DNA from: JAGVYE01 sp964502785
GTDB taxonomy: Archaea; Nanobdellota; Nanobdellia; Woesearchaeales; GW2011-AR9
Reading direction: 5' to 3'
Length of the DNA: 14,804 nucleotides
Assembly (NCBI GenBank): GCA_964502785.1
Contig: CAZCXW010000031.1
Coordinates: forward strand, 1-14,804
A model generated the notes under the pieces. The model saw only the letters and a list, made by a program, of their open reading frames with translations. It searched no databases and was not told the origin of the DNA. Within the stretch, counting starts at the first letter, position 1. Every line of letters begins with the position of its first letter. The translations under genes and the position numbers were made by a program. Shown piece after piece: positions 14,563 through 14,804 of the stretch.

Positions 14563-14804
14563 TCATGAAAATATTCTTTCACGCGCAAATCGATAGACTT
14601 CTTCAGCAGGATATCCAAATAGTAAGCCTAATGAGACATGTTATGCTGTAGTCTCGTCTCTTAATCCTTTCAAAGGAAGTTTAGCTATTGCTTTCCCAGG
14701 TGTCCAAGCATGAATTCTATCATACACCATTTTCAAATCTTCCTTTGCAGCACTATGCAAATCAGCAAAATTGTCAACGAACTCTTTCTCAGAGAAAAAA
14801 TCAG
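14563..14804 (-). pseudogene. Partial gene at right edge, interrupted by an in-frame TAA
   Basis: On the minus strand a frame enters from beyond the window and encodes 53 protein-like codons (from DFFSEKEFVDNFADLHSAAK to GLRDETTA) before TAA at 14643-14641. The same frame then continues without a shift for 25 more codons (HVSLGLLFGYPAEEVYRFARERIFS) to TGA at 14565-14563. The second part has the composition of a real C-terminus, with a helix and a GYPAEEVYRF amphipathic segment. The simplest reading is a gene with a nonsense change or a sequencing error. A genuine stop at TAA followed by a chance open stretch is possible. TAA is not a codon normally recoded for selenocysteine or pyrrolysine. 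I do not recognise the family, and the N-terminus is not visible. Confidence 0.5.

Noticed and set aside
14641..14643. Recoding of the in-frame TAA as a selenocysteine- or pyrrolysine-type event
   Set aside because: Selenocysteine uses TGA and pyrrolysine uses TAG. TAA is not a known recoding codon in archaea, so decay or sequence error is more likely.
14566..14652. Plus-strand 28-codon frame starting at an ATG about 54 nt after a TATA-like element
   Set aside because: It is too short, its spacing is wrong for a leaderless start, and it lies opposite the interrupted minus-strand gene.

Overview
The window looks like part of an AT-rich archaeal chromosome. Three things point there: (i) almost every intact gene has a TATA-like element centred about 24-28 nt before its start codon and no Shine-Dalgarno motif, which is the layout of leaderless archaeal transcripts; (ii) an archaeal Lhr-type helicase; (iii) a radical SAM protein resembling the mainly archaeal COG2100 group. 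A bacterial-type MutS1 and many small unrecognised genes would suit a DPANN-like lineage (for example Woesearchaeota or relatives). That lineage guess is inference; the window has no rRNA or other phylogenetic marker.

Left part (1-5751): a C45/penicillin-acyltransferase-like Ntn hydrolase (+) converges on an MgtC/DUF4010 membrane protein (-). The membrane protein diverges from an unrecognised 181-aa gene (+), whose 3' end carries an out-of-frame 28-bp tandem duplication and converges on mutS (-, GTG start).

Middle (5868-10871): a small unknown gene (-) and an exported, probably beta-propeller protein (+) diverge from one palindromic TATA element. A run of plus-strand genes follows: an unknown 162-aa protein, the radical SAM enzyme, and a tightly spaced pair made of a helical protein and a protein with a C-terminal SWIM-type zinc motif and an N-terminal QLDLF clamp-binding-like peptide.

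Right part (10985-14804): an unknown 174-aa gene and a complete lhr-type helicase, both on the minus strand. The helicase is the only gene with a visible Shine-Dalgarno. At the right edge, a minus-strand reading frame is interrupted by an in-frame TAA but stays protein-like for another 25 codons to a TGA, so it is probably a decaying or mis-called gene.

No tRNA, rRNA, CRISPR array, insertion sequence or phage module is visible. The genes do not form one obvious pathway. MutS, Lhr and possibly the SWIM protein share a DNA-maintenance theme, but they are separate transcription units. The least explained stretch is 9285-10871 (helical protein plus SWIM/QLDLF protein).
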